Of a stretch of 64,000 nucleotides of DNA, positions 28,792 through 41,041 are shown one piece after another; the stretch's first letter is position 1, and each line of letters opens with the position of its first letter. The DNA is taken from contig NMRB01000096.1 in NCBI GenBank assembly GCA_002633025.1, forward strand, positions 62,001 through 126,000. The letters run 5' to 3'. Source of the DNA: Notospermus geniculatus (taxonomy: Eukaryota; Nemertea; Pilidiophora; Heteronemertea; Lineidae). The notes under the pieces were generated by a model, which did not search any database, was not told where the DNA came from, and saw nothing but the letters and a program-made list of their open reading frames with translations. Position numbers and translations under genes: made by a program.

Positions 28792-29658
28792 TAGGGTTGT
28801 CAGACAAAAGTAGTTTCAATTGACACCCCCACTGGCCCAGTGCTGGATCAGGGTCTGTTCATCAAATGTCACTGAATTAACGATGTAGCACCAATTTTGA
28901 ATTGAAAATCTGAAATTTTTTTGTAATAAAAAATATCTACTGGTAATATATTCTTTTATGGAACAGTTCAATTTCCTGAATATCATACAAAACAAAAGGA
29001 TCCGTTAATTTTCTAGCCTTTAGGTGATTACTGGCTGAAGAATCATATGACATGCAGAAGTGTGGATACTGACTATAAACTGTGCATTTTGAATCAGGCG
29101 ACTAATGTGTCCCTTCAAAAATGGACCACTTATTCATCATGACAGCCCAGATGTAACTGATTTATCCCAGGTATCAATAAGAAACAAACTAGATTTCAAC
29201 GGCCCTTATTGCAGTTATGACCAGGGTCAACTCATATTCAGAGCGAGGTCCTCCAGCCGACCATTTTTTGGCAAAATCTGAATTAGAATGTTGAAATTAA
29301 CAATCGTTTTCATAATGATAATAACACTTCCTACAAAGACGGTGCTGGCTTCAAAATAATAGAAACCCCAAACCGCCCACAATACAGAGTTCAAATTGCC
29401 ACTGGAATACACGTGTATCAACTATGTACTACTTGAGCAAAACACATCAGTTTCTCACAAATCACAGTTTTAATTTTCAAGAACTAAACTCTCCTTTCAC
29501 CGCCACTGGCAATTTCATCAAAAGCAGAAGAAGGTACACGATTCTGAAATGTTATGAAGACCCTCCTCACCACATAGGTACTCATGGTTCAGGTACTTTT
29601 CAGGTCTTTTTGTACAAAATCTTCATATTTGACGGCATGTTCCTCGTCGGCAGACAGG

Positions 29659-32600
29659 TTAAGTTGAAAGTGACGACATAAAATTGTCCAAGCTGTATTC
29701 ATCCTCGTATTGCTTTTCGTCCCATAGTTCCTCCAATCCCTCGATGATCGCCTTTGCACCGACTTTCTCACCAACTCCTTCGGCACTTGTGCCAGCAACA
29801 TTTTTCCCCTTCTTTTCCTCGTCCAGTGTGAAGAGATCAAGTAACTGATCCGTTCCCATCGATTGGAGACTTGAGTTGTCCTGACTTATCACCGTGTTGG
29901 CAATTGTCATCTTGAACTTCTGAAGCCTAGACAGGATGGAAGAAAGAAATTTGAGAGGAGAGAATGCACAGATTGAAATACGTGATGATGTTTGCTTACG
30001 AAGTTGTAACCAGAGAACCACAACAGTTGTGACAACTTACCCCATTATTTTTTCTTCAAGGGTTCCTCGTGTGATCAGTCGGTACACATTGACAACCTTC
30101 TTTTGTCCAATTCGATGGGCACGGTCCATGGCCTGAAAGAGAACCAAGATGAGCAGTAAGTCAGTGAATCGTAAAAGTGGTTAATAAACGTAGAGGATGA
30201 AACACGGACAAGAATAGAGTGGAACTTCAGCTACGATTCAAATAATGTTGTGCTGAACAAAGCTGAGCATTATTCGTCCGTGTGCGCCTAACTCAAGATA
30301 ATCAAATGTTTTCCCTGTACTTGCCTGTAAATCTTTCATCGGGTTCCAATCATGTTCCACGAATATGACCGTGTCTGCTCCGGTCAGATTGAGCCCAAGG
30401 CCACCGACATGCGTCGTCAGGAGAAGGACATCTATGGACGGATCATTGTTGAACCTGTTGACGATGCTATGCCTGGTTCCGGCGGGGACAGTGCCGTCTA
30501 ACCTCAAGTAGGTGACTGACGGCATATGAACCCTGAAATAAAATGGTCAGAGATCATGAACTGTGCATTAAATCGTCTAATAATGTGAAACTTTCCACTG
30601 TAATAAATACACTTTCAACTGCTTCAGTGTGCTTTATTTCAAGAATGCCTTGGGGACTTACTTGAACAAATCATTCTCCACGATGTCAAGCATGGCCTTC
30701 AGTTGACAGAAGAGGAGCACCCTGTGTTGATTGACAATCGGACCATAATCTCCGAGGTTGTCTACAATGCTTGACCCGACACCGATACCACAATCCTGGA
30801 GAAGCTGCCTACAAATGAACAAAACGTACATTACTCGCTGCCATTGTCCCTGTTAACCCTTAAAGTAGCAGAGGTGATGACTGTCGACATAGAAAAATGA
30901 AAACTCAAAATCTAATTGTCCATGCATACTTGCTGAGCTATTTGCCAGACAAAATTAAGCAAAACTTACTTGAGGGCCACTAATTTACTGGAATGACTGA
31001 TATCATTCAATGCCAATGCATTGTTCTTCTGCGTCAACTGTGCTGTCACCTTCTCGAACTGAGGATGTTTGGACGTCAGCACCAGTGCCGGGTGGTTACA
31101 CACCTTACGTAGGTACTGTAGGGCCTGATCAAGAAGAACATAATACATGTACAAATAATCATTCCACTGCCATGTATCAGTCAAGACTGGTAATAAAACT
31201 ATTCCCCAAAGAACCGTCAGAGGTTAACTGAAACATCAATGGCAAGGGAGGAGAGGCGGCCCAAGTAATCAACAGATATGTTTCTATTCACTCTCACCTG
31301 GAATATATGCGTCGTTTTCTGCGGGTTGACCTTCTCGGTCGACGTTACGTTCTCCTTGACTTTATCCCTCGCCTTTGATTCGGCAAAATCTTCATACAGC
31401 TGAAACTGAAGTGGGCTGAGATCGCAGTAGTAATCCTGAATGATCTTTGGAGGCAGATCCTGCAGGACGTCCTCCTTCAAACGGCGGAGGAGGAACGGAA
31501 GAACCTGACGATGCAGGGACTCCATAGCGAGGACCCCGGCCTCTTGCTCCTTCGACGAACTCTTTGCATCCCGGCTTTGGAGGATCGGTTTACCGTACCG
31601 TGCCTGAAACTGGCGCTCCGTCCCGAGGAATCCTGGCATGAGGAAGTCGAACAACGACCAAAGTTCAAGGACATTATTCTGTATCGGCGTACCGGACAGA
31701 ATGAGACGATGATTACATTTGAGCTGTTTGACAGCCTTGGTGAGTTTTGTTTTCGAGTTCTTGATGATATGACCTTCATCTAAAATGCAGTAGTTCCAGT
31801 CCGTGGCCCTGAAATGCAAGTAACAAATGGTAAAAGAGGCAATAATGAACTCAAAGTCCGAGGCAGTTTTCCAGAATTCCCTTTGCTGAGTCAATTTTGA
31901 AAGAGCCGTGTGCTTGTACCTCTTGTCCCTTGAGATAACCAGGGGGAGCAGGCATGGTATAAGTGAAATGACATCAAGAGATACCTCATGCCAGGTGCTG
32001 AGAGTGAGAGTAACAAAAGTAAGTCAAACACAAGATAGATTTATGGAATGATATCTGAAGACTTACCCGAAGAATTCCAAATCATTTCTGACGATATCGT
32101 ACGATGCAATCACAAGATTGTGTTTCTTTAATTTGCCACGTAGTCTGAAGAATGGAAAATGTACACAAGTCGGGAAATCAACATTGGAAAGTTGTTAACA
32201 TACGGCCGCACTGCCCTCTACTGTGCTACCTGTAGAAGGCCATCTTGCATCATGCAGACACCCATTTGCAAATGTAGAGTGTGTAGGACATGGTTCGACA
32301 CTGATGCTTGGATATGTTACAACCATGTATATACGACAGAAGAAAGATATATTCCTACCGTTGTCTTTCGTGGGGCGTCCCTGTATAATGCAGAGGGTTT
32401 AAATGCTCCTTTGTTGCAAACTTCTCTACTTCATATACCCAGTGTCCAGTTAATGTTGGCGGGCAGACAACCAGGGATGGCAGTGGGGCACAGTCAGCTT
32501 GTTTCGTCTCCTAAAACAAACAAAAAGCCAATGATTTTTCAATGAAATATGTAAGTAATCGGGGCCGCAAAGAGTTGGACTGTTTGGGAGGAAATCATCT

Positions 32601-35600
32601 TACCTGATACTTCTGTTCCCTGTCGTAATGGTCTCCAGCAAGGATACAGATGGACTGGAGGGTTTTACCAAGACCCATGTCGTCACAGAGTATGCCGTGA
32701 AGTTTGTACTTGTTGAGGAACGCCAACCAATTCACTCCATCCTGCGTACAGAACAGATGTACATATGTAATGCTAGAATTGTGAGTTGAATTAGCTATCA
32801 GACTCTTGGGTCTCCGCCACCAATCAGCGGACATGATGGCGATGCAAGAGGAAGTGGATGAAGAACAACTGATGCTGTAGATTGGCGAGGTAGTCAAAGT
32901 GTTCCATAAGTTTCATTCCATGTCAAAAACAACCGAAAAATCTCTAACTTTGCACTGCAGAACTAGTTGACGAAACAACATGAATTTCATACATGTACCG
33001 GTAATAATTGTCACGACTCCCACCTGTTGGTATTTACGTAACTCCGCCTCAATTTTGACTGGCACTTTGTAATCTTGCAGTTTGCTTGTGTCCATTAACT
33101 GCTCGAGGAAGAGCCTCTCCTTATCTTTCTTGTCGACTAAGGCCTTCTTCAGGTCAGGTGGGTCAGGTATACCAACCTGTAATACAATGTTACGACATGT
33201 TTTGGTTTAGCACACGAACTCGTGCTGAAAAACCTGCAAAACTGAAAGCCAACATGCTGTTGGGTGATAATCTAACAAACCCCTTCAGCAGTTCCTGTCA
33301 TTCCATGTTGACAGCAAAGATACGTACCTCAAGAGGCAGAAGCCTGATTAGCATAGCAAAACACTGTGTGGCCATCAGCCTCGCCGACTCATTCTGGTCC
33401 GTCATTCGTCCTAACACTGGCACCACAAGTAGGACAGAATACGGCACTATATCAACACCCAGGTGTTCGATCAAATCTGTGGCCAGGTTAAGGAAGGATG
33501 GACAAAATTCAAGTTGACATTGCCAGCATTTGTTCGGATTCACCTCACCAAAGTGAGGCCTTGGACTAAATACACGTTCTCACTTATGGTAAGTGCTTTC
33601 ATTGCAGCAGTTGTCATCACAAGGAAAGGATACAGTGCAGTGTTTCAAGTGCACCTTGTCTCACAGAAACATTATCAGATGCACCAAACAGTGGTAAGAT
33701 ATGTTCAATGGTATACGTCATCACAGTCACAATAGCTAGTTTGGCAAGGGTGCCCAGACTTCGAGCTGCCATATGCCTGACTGCTGTATAAGGATGTTCC
33801 AGGCATGTGCATAGGTTCGGGAGGTGGTCGAGCAACTGGAATCAAGAGTGAGAAAATACTGTAAAATATTGTATTTTGTGTTCATGATGGATTCATACAA
33901 GTGCAAGAAAAAGGTGGGGACAGTTTAATATTACCATACCTTATTATGCAATTCTGAACTTAATGAAGTTACAACTGTCTCGAAGACCTGCAAAGAATTG
34001 ACTAGTTCCTGGGCAGCAGGGTTGTTCTCCTTTAATGATGACAAGGCTGGAAAGGAATAGTGGAATATTAAAGTTCATATTACGATTGTTGAGGCACAGA
34101 CAGAACACAAACCTGGCTTTGGTACTTGATGATTTGGACCCCCAAATTTTCAAACAAAAGTCACATACTTCAGCATCATCCCCAAAATTTCACCCCAAAC
34201 TCACATACCTGACTTGTCCACTTTTTCCAGGGATGACAATGGACTCAGCATGCCGCTCCACAAGTGAGGAACTTTGCTATCTAAATGCATACCAAAATGT
34301 TTGGAGATGATTGTCAGAGCAAATTCTGCACCTCTTCGTTGTATTGCTTCATCACCGTTAGGAAGGACATCTGTCGGTACATCACGGGTAAACGTGGACT
34401 CCTTCCTAGACACCCTCTTCCTGCCCATTTCTATGTTTTGAGCTTGAGCAGACAGGGTCAGGATTCCTGAGTAGACATCACAGTTGGTAGCTGCATCACA
34501 AGAGGTAGCATCTGAAATAGAGTTGAACCTCTCTATTACGGCCACCATCGTGGCTGTCATGCTGTCCTTAATTGCGAGTTGTTCTGACTGCAGTGACCTT
34601 AGGGGTCTTCAATACAGAGGTGTCCTGCTGACAGAGGAGTTCACTATGGGAGGTTCCACTGTAGAATGTACTGACCTGTATTCGTATTGCTTTGTACTTG
34701 CCGCACAACAGGTGTCGAGGATGGATCCGAGCAGAGGAAGCTACAGAGATTTTTGATAACCTTTGGATTAGGACAGGGGGTCCTGTCAATGCAATGACCG
34801 AGGAGACAGGCTAGATTCTTGGCTGCCTGTTTCTGAAAGAAAAGTAAATGCCCATAAAAGAACTTTGCTTATAACTTGACCCTAAATTTGTTGAGTAGAA
34901 ACGCTGTATGGATACAAATGAACTGGATTTTCATAATTATTTCAACCTAAATACATACTTGTAACTGGCAATTCTCCTCCTTCTTTATGGTATCCATCAG
35001 CGGTCGAATGACCGGATTCATCTTATCTGGTAAGAAACCTTGGGTAACCAATGCCCCAGCTAAACTTGACTGGACTCTCATGGTAAGTGTCTGCTGCTCT
35101 GAACTCGTCTCTAACACAGTACTCTGTAGCTGCTGGCGTTTATCCTCGACCAGCTGAAGCGTCTTGCCCTTCAGGTTCCCCTTGACGGAGTGGAAAACAT
35201 CGCCACACAGTGAACTGGCTTGTTCCACTGTGAGTACTGGTCTGGAAGACAAGAAGGTAACTTCAGTATTCAGAAGTGGATCAAACCTGGGACCTTCTGA
35301 CTGCCAGCCAGAGATCAGAGCAACTACCCCACAGCAGCTCCTCACTATCAACAGTTCAACCTAACCCTGCCTTTCCTTGCCTACATGTTTATCACAGCTC
35401 CATCTCTTGTCTTTCATTTGATCTATCGCCTTTGACAAACTAAACCTGCCTTACCCTGCCTGTATTGAAGCCGCCACATCTATGTTATTCTGCTTCAGCA
35501 ACGACATGAATTCCTGGCATTCGTTCTGCATCCTTGTAAACAGCACAGCGATTTCATCAAAATAGATCGCCTCCATGAGACAAGACTGGATGCGAGACTT

Positions 35601-38600
35601 CACCGTTTCCTGCAAGCGGCACTCCTAAAGAATGAAAGACACGTGTTAACACTTACTTCAGTGCTGGTCCTGGTATACCATATAATGACGCTGTTTCCAT
35701 GGGAAAATGCATTACAACTTACATCGCAGCAATGGCTAGGGAGCTACCCCCTCCCATACACATACCTTATCTAGAGTAGCCCACTCCCTGACCACAGACG
35801 CTACTGCGAATCGTTGAAGTGCCGATTTGGAATTCAAATGAAAGAGCAACAATTTGGCGACTGTTTCAAGAGGCGTCTCCACCCCCTCTGGAAATTTGAT
35901 GGATGGAGGGCGGGTCACGTGCATACAGAGGAATCCTAGCAATCTGAAATAGAAACAAGAACATTTGACTTAACAGCTTTGCTGTCGGGTGGTCAGAGCT
36001 CTGCTGTGAGCTACTCTCTCTGCAGGCTTTCTTTAGACACTCTGGTTTCTCGTGCTGTGTATTAATCTGCCCAGTAATGGGAAACCAAGGTTGCAACCGA
36101 CAGTTCGAAATGCTGAATACCCCACCTGCTGGCCAACAGCCTTGCTCCTGTAACATGCTGATCTCTCACAGACTTCGCTTCAACTGCTGAACAATTTCCA
36201 CCAATGAAATATTCTGCTTCCTTGACTAAATGTTCTGGAACTGGGCGTCCTTTATGATCCAAAGGGTCCTGAAAGTAATGGTTACTCATATATGTAGATG
36301 TATTGGTTACGCATCCATAGATGTATTAGAGAGAATCACAAGACCAATTTATAAGAGAAAGAGTTGGGAGAATGCTTGACATACCATACCTTCATTCTAT
36401 GCTTTGCCTCAATCAGTAGTGCTCTCTCAAATGGTACAGTGGACGGTTGCATGATGAGACATAGCCACACAGCAAGCCAGGGCATCGAGGCTCCGATCAA
36501 ATACTCGTACGGGGAACACTCAATAAGCTTGCACCAGACCTGTAGTGACAGAGATAAGGACCAGTAGTTCTTGGTATCATTGTGCCAAATGAACTTGACT
36601 TCCTCGCAAAAAGATTGTGAATTGAAAAGACAGTGGGAAGTTCAATGCTGAATCAGTGGCCTAGAGAACTATGGCTGCTGCAGCCTCCCTGATGTCCCAA
36701 AGTAAACTGCCACAGTGTCCCCGTTCCACAGTGTTTTCCTTTACTGTATATGGTACATTGTGTATGGAAACACTGAGATATTGGGAACACCAGAAAACAT
36801 TACACTGGCAAACACAAGAGTTACCTTATAGACGATATCCAGCAGGTCCTCCTTGTACTCAAGCAGACTCCTTTGGTAGATATGTCTCAATGCATCTTGA
36901 AGTATTGGAATGAGCCATGCGGGAGCCTCCCCCTGCTGATTCTCCTCACAGAGAATCGTGTACAAGGTCTCCAAGGCACACTTTCTAACGGACGCTATCC
37001 CGTGTCGGAGAAAGGGCCACAGGCGAGGCACGAACTCAGCAAGGGATGAATTCGAGCTGTAATTGAAAGTAACATGATTACATGTACTAGGATTTCTGTG
37101 GCAGGAAGGATTTCCAATCAGAAGACTGCACCAAGCCTAAGGTTGACAATGTCACAGCCGGAATAACCACCAGTTCCGGTGGAGAAGATCCAGGGGCCTC
37201 AACATACCTGTGAGCTAGCATGCCAGCGGGTGTCTTGAGGAGAGCAGCTAGAAGTGACATGATGCTGTTTGTAGATGAAGTGAGATCGTCGAGTTCTAAA
37301 AGCGTATTCCACAGACAGTAAACGATAAGGGGAATCTGTTGTGGTAGTTGAGATGCCAGCTGGGATGCCACAGGTAGTAATGACGTCGCGGCGACGGCAC
37401 GGACATCATCATCATGATCCTGTAGGCCTTGGAAGATGTAGTTGAGAACTTTTGGAAGAAGATCGGAGGTCATTTCCTGAAAATAGTGATAACACTTAAA
37501 GTCCATCTTCCATTTTGAAACTCCATCCATTACAAATCTAACGTTGCCTTTGTTACAATGGGTCTTACCTGTCTCACAGCCAAAAGGTATTTGATCCCCA
37601 GTAAACCCCCATGGCGCACCTCCCACTGTTTCTGCTGTAGGAGTTGTAGTAGGACTTTTAGGATGCCAGAAACTCCGTCGCAGCTGAGGCATTTGACTAT
37701 GGCACCAAGAGCCTGGGAGCACGTTTCACGCACTGGAGCAACAACCTGAAACAGACAGAAAAACCAGGGTTCGTCATGTGACCGAAGTGTATCACAATCT
37801 GCCTAATATCGCTGAAGGAAATACTAGTTTTGAATGGAAACAATGAGTAGCACACTAAACATGCTTCTGGTATTTCTACTCCAACAGCTCACCTCATCAG
37901 AGACAAAATCACCAAATCTGTCAAGGGCCATGACACACAGTAGTCTCAGAGCAAGGTCCTCCAAGTAAAAGTGATTGGAAGCAGACAGCTGCAAAACAAT
38001 AAGTACCGGTAGTAGAATAAGTTGGCTAGGAAATCTTTCTGGGCCTAGAAAATGGATGAGTTGGTGCAATCAAATACTTAGCTTACATGATTAGATGGGA
38101 CATCTTGACTTTTGCCTGCTCCTAGTCCATGTAGCTTGAAGACTTCACGCAAACCTGTGGCTGCTCCATGTCTGAACTCCCATGATGAGTGGAACAAATC
38201 TTGAACCAGGAGTTCACAGAAACTATCAAACGGCCAATCTTCATACTAGAAAGACAGATGAATGACACTTTTATCGAAAAACAGTACCAAGCCTGTGCCC
38301 CATGGAAAAACCTTGGCAAATCAACACAGGATTGAAATGAATTGTCAGAGTGGCAGACCGGAAACAGTGGCACCTGTCACCTTTGAGGTTCTGGGTTTGA
38401 TCCCCGTTTGGACCTGTTCTTCACTTGACAGAGAGGCAAACTCTCTTTAACACGCTGACTGCCGGCTACGAATATACTCATAGTTGCTGATCTCCTCCCC
38501 ATTGCCAGCTACGAGTATACTCATAGTAGGGCTAAAGCATTTTCCTGTTAATGTTGATAAGCTTGGCAATGACGAAGAGCCTTCCAATGATCATACTGGC

Positions 38601-41041
38601 AGTGGGGATTGACCAGATGTATGGGAACACGCTAGAGGGCGTACAGCTATGACTCGTATTTGGCAACACGAAATAAACTTGAAATAGGTCTGGGGGTCAT
38701 GGCAATGGCGGATGGAAATGATATTTTGGCCATGGCAACGAACGTGTTAANAGACAGATGAATGACACTTTTATCGAAAAACAGTACTAAGCCTGTGCCC
38801 TACGGAAAAACTTTGGCAAATCAACACAGGATTGAAATGAATTGTCAGAGTGGCAGACCGGAAACAGTGGCACCTGTCACCTTTGAGGTTCTGGGTTTGA
38901 TCCCCGTTTGGACCTGTTCTTCACTTGACAGAGAGGCAAACTCCCTTTAACGACAGCACAGGTTTACTCCGGGACCTACGTTTTTCTACTGCTGTACAAT
39001 AAAACTTTTGCCCAATGTTATCCACAGAGCTACATGTAATAATGCTGTACTTGGTGCTCATTTCTCATTTCAACACTTTAGAATGAAATGAACAGAACTT
39101 ACATCATCCATATCAACAGTTGAACTGTCCAAGGTGCCTTTATCTTTAGAGGATGCTTGGGGAACGTATACACGGGCCATCTTTCGTTTCTTTGGAGGAA
39201 GATCACAGTCACTGTTGCTATCACTGCAACGAAAGGGGAAGGTTATGTATAAATGAAAACTTAAAGAGCCAACCCAGCTTTCAGTAAACACTATGAATTG
39301 ATCACAAGCAGATATTTTTTGGTCAAATAGTGCAAACCTACTTCACTATGCTGAATTCCATGCCCGCATCAAGATTTAGGGCAAATTTGCCAAATGCTGT
39401 GTGCAGAGCTAACAATGCCATAGTAAGGGTTTAGGTCTCCATTCAATACCCTTGTCAAGAACTTACCCATTTCCGTTGGAAGGATCTTTGGAGATCTGTT
39501 TCACGAGAAGCTTGGCTTTCCGTTTGGCTCTGTTTTTCTCCCGAGCACTCAGCTGGCCACTCGACTGCTGGATATGTTGCTCCACAAGTTCACTGATTGC
39601 TTTCTGAAAGAGCCATCAAGAAAGAGTCGTAAGTTCCGAAATAGATCAAGATTGATGCATCATGGGAAATCCAGAATCTTAGCAGATTCAGCGGATTTGA
39701 TCCAGAGGGTTTCTCATCATCATTAAACTGACCTGGGGAACAATCACAGCTTTTGGTGATTCAGACGGTTTCTCTATGAGGTCCTCATCTTTAAACAAGT
39801 CATCAGTCTCAAGTCCGATTCCTCCTGCCACATCGAGGCCCAGACGTTTATTCAATAGCTGTCTTTGTCTGGTCACCTTGTCCTTGGGATCCATGCCTAA
39901 AACAAATATTGAAAGCATAAGATCTAAGATTTGTTGAGACACATCCACTTTTTATACCTGCTCAGTGATACATGCTTTCTAAACCTGCCATACTATTCAT
40001 TTCCACCTCTATAATCAGGATCAAAACAGGGTGACCAAAACAGGAGCCTCAGCAACTCACCCTTTGTTTCCTCATCTGTATCATATTCCACACCTTCCGA
40101 AGCGAGAAGAGAGGCTGCGTGCAGCAAGACTTTCTCAATATTGAACTCACTGATGGTAAGCTGGCCGGGGAGAGGCTTAGCACAGGCCTCTGTTGAAAAA
40201 TGTGGAGAAAAGAAACACAAACTTTATCCAACATGGCTCCAAGAAATAAAACAAAAACCACTCAGGTTTTCCTCACAATCACACAAGGAATGGACCTGTC
40301 TGGGAATCAAAGAGCAATCTCAGAGATGAGAATTGCTGCTGTTTCCTCCGCACTACACCACACAGAAAGACTTCGGTTTCCTATCTTGCCTACCTTCTTT
40401 AGGAGCGCCCTGTGGTTCCCATTTGGGAACATTTTTGGCAACAGCATACACAGCATGGCCAGCAGCTATTCTTGTTTCCCAGGAGCTGCTGCGAAGGTAG
40501 CAATGCACCTGTAATGTGACAAAAATAATGAAACAATAAGTTATCAGTTACACTATAGGAATAGGATCCATATTTTCCTTACATAACATTACGCACCTTA
40601 GACAGTAAGTTATGCAACTCATGAGGATGGAGTTTTTGGACTTCACCAAGCTGTTCAGCAGCCGACTTGCGGATGACAGGCGTGGAGCCTGTGTCGAGGA
40701 GCAGAAACAAACGGTCCAATCTGGAAAAGACAGACACAACTTCACAAGTCTCATTCATTTAGCAATCAGGGTTTCTGCTGGAGTATTAGATTTCTAAGCC
40801 AGTTTTGTTGAAATAAGATATTTTTATCCAGGGCAGCAATATTCCATAGTAAAAAGCATTACAAAATTTGAGCCAATCATTTATTTCTGTCACCAGTTTA
40901 TTTTAAAAGTAGCTATTGGCTCCGTTGGCTACTGTTAGCAGAAACCCTGAGCAATGACTCTCAACTGGATGAAGTGAGTACAAGTCTAACTTTGATTCCA
41001 GGCTTGGGACTTCACTGGAAACCCTCTCACCTTGTGGTCAT
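29659..41041 (-). CDS. BTAF1: TATA-binding protein-associated ATPase BTAF1 (TAF172/Mot1)
   Basis: Complete gene of 32 exons; phases join throughout to give 1825 codons plus a stop, close to human BTAF1 (1849). Exons: 41031-41041, 40597-40720, 40394-40508, 40061-40189, 39733-39896, 39467-39603, 39103-39223, 38087-38245, 37893-37988, 37569-37745, 37208-37476, 36825-37056, 36390-36539, 36126-36268, 35766-35943, 35455-35624, 34959-35241, 34676-34832, 34209-34511, 33940-34046, 33634-33835, 33328-33476, 33024-33176, 32604-32741, 32359-32510, 32067-32144, 31298-31808, 30970-31124, 30662-30808, 30325-30532, 30041-30132, 29659-29926. Residues 1 to ~1240 are HEAT-type repeats that grip TBP, with a PKKRK nuclear signal near residue 236. 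Residues ~1250-1760 are the Swi2/Snf2 ATPase: [12 protein letters not shown] box, [29 protein letters not shown]. It removes TBP from DNA using ATP. The tiny first exon (ATGACCACAAG) is inferred from phase and similarity. Intron 30133-30324 has a GC donor. Confidence 0.96.
35245..35345 (-). repeat. tRNA-like or SINE-like segment in a BTAF1 intron
   Basis: On the minus strand, gtggggtagttgctctgatc and, further on, aaggtcccaggtttgatcca resemble a Pol III A/B-box pair with tRNA-like spacing. No cloverleaf was confirmed. It lies in the intron at 35242-35454. Confidence 0.3.
38248..38953 (+). repeat. Intronic direct duplication (500 bp offset) carrying a SINE-like copy
   Basis: The segment at 38257-38456 (gacagatgaatgacactttt onward) recurs at 38757-38955 with a handful of differences, at an exact offset of 500 bases. 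Each copy holds the SINE-like string gaggttctgggtttgatccc. A single N at 38751 sits immediately before the second copy. It lies in the BTAF1 intron between exons 7 and 8, so the coding sequence is unaffected. Confidence 0.8.

Larger units (their letters stand above)
23085..29658. other. Intergenic region between epsin and BTAF1
   Basis: No exon was recognised. It contains a degenerate duplicated segment (23260-23430 and 23640-23720, both with atgcccctttttcag-like words), a minisatellite at 24592-24897, a minus-strand retroposon tail near 25436-25540, and foldback elements at 26187-26683, 27033-27122 and 28627-28791. A single N lies at 27131. The epsin promoter and any 5' non-coding exon should be here, and the 3' UTR of BTAF1 at the right end. 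Confidence 0.5.
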
